This document shows positions 6,966-9,996 of a stretch of 9,996 bases of DNA, piece after piece. Numbering within the stretch: position 1 is the stretch's first letter; each line of letters opens with the position of its first letter. The DNA is from Acidobacteriaceae bacterium (GTDB taxonomy: Bacteria; Acidobacteriota; Terriglobia; Terriglobales; Acidobacteriaceae), in the NCBI GenBank assembly GCA_003135495.1, contig PLBX01000428.1, forward strand, positions 1,523 through 11,518, given 5' to 3'. The position numbers were made by a program, and so were the translations under genes. Below the pieces are notes generated by a model, which was not told where the DNA came from, did no database searches, and saw nothing but the letters and a program-made list of their open reading frames with translations.

Positions 6966-7002
6966 AAAAACGCTAAGATCGCCCAAGCCACAAGCGATCT
7001 CA
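6966..7002 (-). terminator. Terminator-like dyad between the antiporter and MFS genes
   Basis: AGATCGC (6976-6982) and GCGATCT (6994-7000) are perfect 7-base arms around an 11-base loop, extendable by one wobble and one A-T pair. In the minus direction a TTTTT run (complement of 6966-6970) follows a few bases later, as expected for an intrinsic terminator of the antiporter transcript. It also lies 39-63 bases in front of the MFS start, so it could instead be an operator dyad for that gene. Confidence 0.45.
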
Positions 7003-7063
7003 TTCGTTCATTTGGATTTAGATTCAGAACGCCGCTAGCCGGATTCGACTATGACGCCAGCCA

Positions 7064-8374
7064 TTACACAACCGTTACCTTGCTCTCGCTCTCCACCGGC
7101 GACGATGACAAAGCTGACAAGTCCCCTTTGGATTCTCGCAGCAGCGGCCATCCCTTGCGCAAAACATAATCAAGCCAAGCTCCAGCCATTTGCGAAGTGA
7201 GAATCGCTGTAAGCACCAATGTCGTATAAAAAGCGCTGCTAATAATCCCCGCATCGAACGCAACGCTAGCCAGCACAATTCCCGGCCCGCCGCGCGCGTT
7301 TGTGGTTAAAGAGAGATTCATCAGGTCCAGTCCGCGGAAGCCCGCCATCCGCCCCGCCAAAGACACGGAAAGTATCTTCACCACGCAGCTGCCAACCAAA
7401 AACGCCGCCAGCATCCACCAGGAAAATCCTTTGGATAAATCAAGCTTCAACCCGACCATGGCGAAATAAACCGGGATAAAAAATCCAAACGACACTTTGC
7501 CGATCGCCTCCAGCGCCTCGGCAAACAGCCTGCGCTTTTTGTGGATGACCGCAAAACCCGCGAGGAACGCCGCAAACACCAGGCTCACTTGCAGCAGCCC
7601 AGCCACCACGCAATAAGCAAATAAAACCGCCAGCGCATATCCCACCGGAGCGTGCTTGGCGAATACGTTCATCTTCAATTTGTTGAGGCGCTTCACCGCC
7701 CGTGGCAAAAGCGTCAACCCAAGCACGAAGAACGCAGTAGTCGCAAAAAGGTGATACGCCATGTCGCGCGGGTTCAGAGCCGCTTTGCCCGCCATCGCCG
7801 TGGCAATCGCCAGCGCCGCCCACAACACGATGTCTTCAAGAACCGCAACTCCCAACACCAATCGCGCAAAGCGAGTATTCAGAATTTTTAGATCGGCAAA
7901 TATCTTCGAGATCACCGGAACTGACGTAACTGCAACCGCAACCGCAAGAATGATGATCAGCGAAAACCTGCTGCTCGACGGCCCAGCCAATGCGGGAGTC
8001 ACCAACCACGGCCCTAAAGCCAAACCAACTAGAAAGGGAATCCCAGTACCCACCAGGGCCAGCCAACTCACTTCGCGCCGTTCCTGCCGAGTGAATAGCT
8101 CGCGCGTCTCCGCCCCAGAAAGAAACATCAGCAGCAACAATCCCAGCCAATAAATAAAATTTAGAATTGTCGCGTGATGCGTCGTGATCTCGACAAATGT
8201 GCTCGGCCCAATCCTGATTTTTCCCAGCAACGCCGGGCCAAGAATGATCCCCGCAAGAATCTCCCCCACCACCTTAGGCTGCCTCAACCGCGTGAACAAA
8301 TACCCCAGCAGTTGGCTCAGACCAACGAGCAGTAAGAGAATCAGCAGAATTGAAGTGAGATCGGAATTGGACAT
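7064..8374 (-). CDS. Cation/proton antiporter, CPA2 family (Kef/NapA-like)
   Basis: This 436-residue integral membrane protein has about 12-13 hydrophobic segments covering residues ~5-405. It is predicted to exchange Na+ or K+ for H+ at the cytoplasmic membrane. QPKVVGEILAGIILGP (32-47) is the classic CPA2 signature in the second helix. AVTSVPVISKIF (148-159) corresponds to the unwound TM4. The ion-binding helix carries E180-D181 in VLEDIVLW, where relatives have DD, ND or QD pairs. GFFIPVYFAMVGLKLDL (297-313) and RGGPGIVLAS (361-370) match the later core helices. It ends in a ~30-residue Ser-rich tail and lacks the cytosolic TrkA-N/RCK domain of KefB/KefC, so nucleotide or glutathione gating of that type is not expected. 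Start: AGGGCGG just upstream of the ATG. Confidence 0.92.
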   Translation of the reverse strand: MSNSDLTSILLILLLLVGLSQLLGYLFTRLRQPKVVGEILAGIILGPALLGKIRIGPSTFVEITTHHATILNFIYWLGLLLLMFLSGAETRELFTRQERREVSWLALVGTGIPFLVGLALGPWLVTPALAGPSSSRFSLIIILAVAVAVTSVPVISKIFADLKILNTRFARLVLGVAVLEDIVLWAALAIATAMAGKAALNPRDMAYHLFATTAFFVLGLTLLPRAVKRLNKLKMNVFAKHAPVGYALAVLFAYCVVAGLLQVSLVFAAFLAGFAVIHKKRRLFAEALEAIGKVSFGFFIPVYFAMVGLKLDLSKGFSWWMLAAFLVGSCVVKILSVSLAGRMAGFRGLDLMNLSLTTNARGGPGIVLASVAFDAGIISSAFYTTLVLTAILTSQMAGAWLDYVLRKGWPLLRESKGDLSALSSSPVESESKVTVV

Positions 8375-8466
8375 TCGCCGCCCTGCAGGCTCTCAATCAG
8401 ATGCCAGAAACAATAAGAAGTTTGGCGATAGATTGCCTATAATGCACTCTCAGAGCCGAGCCGTAA

Positions 8467-8511
8467 GTGTTTTGAAAGGGCGACTCGGGCCTGCCCCTTG
8501 AGTGTTCAAGG
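8467..8511. repeat. Palindromic repeat unit 1 upstream of hom
   Basis: GTTTTGAA (8469-8476) is followed by GGGC-CT-GCCC (8487-8496) and by CCTTGA-GTGT-TCAAGG (8496-8511). The same GTTTTGAA header followed by GG and a palindrome recurs at 8538, so this looks like a degraded copy of the same kind of unit. The similarity beyond the header is partial. Confidence 0.4.
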
Positions 8512-8537
8512 CGTGCGCTGCGATCCGGCTCCATAAC

Positions 8538-8606
8538 GTTTTGAACGGACGCGGCCTCAGCCGCGCCGTAATGACCAGTCTAAGACCGGCTTTAGCCGCT
8601 GAGGCC
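8538..8606. repeat. Compound palindromic repeat unit 2 upstream of hom
   Basis: GTTTTGAA (8538-8545) is followed by CGCGGC-CTCA-GCCGCG (8550-8565), GTCT-A-AGAC (8578-8586) and CGGCT-TT-AGCCG (8587-8598). In addition GGCCTCAGC (8553-8561) is the exact reverse complement of GCTGAGGCC (8598-8606), so the whole unit can also fold as one larger hairpin. The arms are seen directly. The element resembles dispersed intergenic repeats of soil Acidobacteriota as I remember them, and is not a known mobile element to me. Confidence 0.6.
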
Positions 8607-8653
8607 ACACCTCCGATACCGAAGATACTTCTTCCTTATCCTGCTAAATTGTT

Positions 8654-8657
8654 AGGA
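8654..8657 (+). promoter_or_regulatory. Close-spaced ribosome-binding site of hom
   Basis: AGGA ends only 2 bases before the ATG at 8660, shorter than usual. An in-frame TAA at 8645-8647 excludes any upstream extension beyond four codons. The next in-frame ATG (8681) has no purine-rich site before it, so 8660 remains the best start. Confidence 0.5.
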
Positions 8658-8659
8658 CG

Positions 8660-9991
8660 ATGAAAAGCAATTCTCCATCCATGCCATCGGGCGATCGATC
8701 CACCGCCGTTCGCGTCTCCAACGTGGCCCTCCTGGGCTTTGGTACGGTCGGAAGTTCCGTGGCCAAGATTCTCTGCGAGAGTTCGAGCCCTAACCTGCGC
8801 CTCACCCACATCCTCAATCGAAACGTCGCTCGCAAAAAAGTAGACTGGCTCCCGCGATCAGTCCAATGGACAGAAAAAATCGACGATGTCCTCTCCTCTG
8901 GCGCCGACATTATTGTCGAGGTGATGGGCGGCCTTCAACCCAGCGAAGACTGGATCAGGCGCGCGCTCGCATCGGGCAAATCGGTCGTCACTGCCAACAA
9001 GCAGCTCATCGCCCGCTGCGGCCCGGAATTGATAGGGCTCGCCGCGCAAAAAAAACAGCACATCTTATACGGCGCATCCGTCGCCGGCGGCGTGCCAGTG
9101 ATCTCCGGACTGCAAATGGGTTTGGCTGGCGACGAACTGTTCAAGCTTCGCGGCATTCTCAACGGCACCTGCAACTACATCCTCAGCCAGATGGAGAGCA
9201 ACGGCGTCACTTTCGCCACTGCACTTCGCGAGGCGCAAAAGCTGGGCTTCGCCGAAGCCGATCCCACCGAAGATATCGACGGCCTCGATGCCCGCGCGAA
9301 ACTCACAATCCTGGCGCGAGTCGGACTCCACTGCAATGTCCAGCCCGACAGTATCGCGGCTCAGTCCATTTCAGCGATTGAAGCCATCGATTTCGAGTAT
9401 GCGAATCAGCTCGGCTGCACTATCCGCCAAATTTCGTGGGCAGAGTTGCAACGCAAAAAAGAAGCAGATGGCGAAGAAAATCACGACCGTCTCTCTGCCG
9501 CAGTTCAACCAGCTCTCGTTCAACTCTTATCGCCCCTGGCCCGCGTGGAAGGCGCCCAGAATCTCGTCGTCGCAACCGGAACCTATGGCGGCGACACCGT
9601 CTTCGGTGGCCACGGCGCAGGCGGACATCCCACAGCCGTGGCCGTCGTCTCCGACATTCTGGCAATTGCCAATGCCAAGCAATCAGGAATCAATCATGCC
9701 GAAGCGACCGTCGACAAGTCGCCCGCCGTCAGTTCTGATTACACCGGAAAACACTATCTTCGATTCTTCGTAAAAGACCAACCCGGCATCATCGCAGGCT
9801 TGGCCACGATTCTCGCCAAACATAAAATCAATATCGACTCCGTGCTTCAGAAGCCAGGCCACCCAAAATCACGTCTTCCTTTTTCGATTACGCTCGAGGA
9901 ATGCAAAGCATCGCTGGTGGGAAAAGCATTACAGCAAATCAACGCGCTGGAATTTCTCGTCCAGCCCTGTTTGCATCTGCCAATTCTGTAA
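8660..9991 (+). CDS. hom: Homoserine dehydrogenase with C-terminal ACT domain
   Basis: This complete 443-residue cytosolic enzyme reduces aspartate-semialdehyde to homoserine with NAD(P)H, the branch step towards threonine and methionine. Length is normal for the monofunctional ACT-containing form (about 430). An N-terminal Rossmann fold starts at VALLGFGTVG (22-31) with the GxGxxG loop. The catalytic part shows NK at 113-114, GGVPVISG (143-150), GILNGTCNYIL (165-175) and the signature around AEADPTEDIDGLDARAKL (198-215). Expected active-site residues are K114, E199, D210 and K214. C171 stands where Thr is common. The linker leads to an ACT domain from about 366 (YLRFFVKDQPGIIAGL onwards), which in this family mediates feedback inhibition, usually by threonine. 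No kinase domain is fused. Neighbouring thr genes, if present, lie beyond the right edge. Confidence 0.95.
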   Translation: MKSNSPSMPSGDRSTAVRVSNVALLGFGTVGSSVAKILCESSSPNLRLTHILNRNVARKKVDWLPRSVQWTEKIDDVLSSGADIIVEVMGGLQPSEDWIRRALASGKSVVTANKQLIARCGPELIGLAAQKKQHILYGASVAGGVPVISGLQMGLAGDELFKLRGILNGTCNYILSQMESNGVTFATALREAQKLGFAEADPTEDIDGLDARAKLTILARVGLHCNVQPDSIAAQSISAIEAIDFEYANQLGCTIRQISWAELQRKKEADGEENHDRLSAAVQPALVQLLSPLARVEGAQNLVVATGTYGGDTVFGGHGAGGHPTAVAVVSDILAIANAKQSGINHAEATVDKSPAVSSDYTGKHYLRFFVKDQPGIIAGLATILAKHKINIDSVLQKPGHPKSRLPFSITLEECKASLVGKALQQINALEFLVQPCLHLPIL

Positions 9992-9996
9992 GTGGG

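Larger units (their letters stand above)
8375..8659. other. Gene-free divergent interval between antiporter and hom
   Basis: These 285 bases separate the minus-strand antiporter from plus-strand hom, so they should hold both promoters. I see no convincing ORF or RNA gene. The right two thirds is occupied by palindromic repeats (8467-8511 and 8538-8606). A perfect TATAAT is present on the plus strand at 8438-8443, but without a suitable -35. On the minus strand TTACGG and TATAGG about 19 bases apart are a weak antiporter promoter candidate. Confidence 0.5.

Noticed and set aside
8438..8443. Perfect TATAAT on the plus strand as the hom promoter
   Set aside because: No acceptable -35 lies 16-18 bases upstream and there is no extended -10, so it is noted but not called.
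9288..9773. 161-codon plus-strand open frame inside hom
   Set aside because: It is a +1/+2 shadow of the conserved homoserine dehydrogenase coding sequence, Ser/Pro-rich and without a domain.
1..9996. Search for a defence system, mobile element, CRISPR array or novel biosynthetic cluster
   Set aside because: All substantial genes belong to common metabolic or transport families, and no spaced direct repeats, transposase, integrase or nuclease genes are visible.

Overview
The window looks like an ordinary chromosomal stretch from a free-living, moderately GC-rich bacterium. The best guess is an Acidobacteriota (Terriglobia / Koribacter-like) genome or metagenome bin. This rests on the two-gene KorAB oxidoreductase with a fused gamma-alpha subunit, the overall protein style, and short GC-rich palindromes scattered between genes. 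No rRNA or protein marker here fixes the taxonomy, so this is an inference. I see no transposase, integrase, phage gene, tRNA, rRNA or CRISPR array.

Layout from left to right: (1) a HAD-superfamily phosphatase on the minus strand (45-884). (2) A divergent plus-strand pair made of a 74-residue hydrophilic unknown protein (1069-1293) and a zinc-dependent MDR alcohol dehydrogenase (1442-2461). The pair is separated by a GC-rich palindrome and a terminator-like hairpin. (3) A run of inverted repeats ending in a bidirectional terminator (2488-2599), which separates the alcohol dehydrogenase from the convergent korAB genes. (4) Minus-strand korA-korB (5523 down to 2634), a two-subunit 2-oxoacid:ferredoxin oxidoreductase, with a good promoter candidate in front of korA. 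(5) A minus-strand MFS transporter (5702-6937) and a minus-strand CPA2-type cation/proton antiporter (7064-8374), apparently separate transcription units. (6) A 285-base gene-free interval (8375-8659) carrying compound palindromes. (7) A plus-strand homoserine dehydrogenase with a C-terminal ACT domain (8660-9991), complete just before the window ends.

The genes do not form one pathway. KorAB interconverts 2-oxoglutarate (or a related 2-oxoacid) and its acyl-CoA with reduced ferredoxin. Homoserine dehydrogenase commits aspartate carbon to threonine and methionine. The alcohol dehydrogenase handles alcohol/aldehyde redox. The two transporters probably serve efflux and ion/pH balance. No exciting undescribed system is evident. 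The points most worth a second look are the small unknown protein, the intergenic palindrome families, the korA promoter dyad and leader hairpin, and the altered structural-zinc site of the alcohol dehydrogenase.
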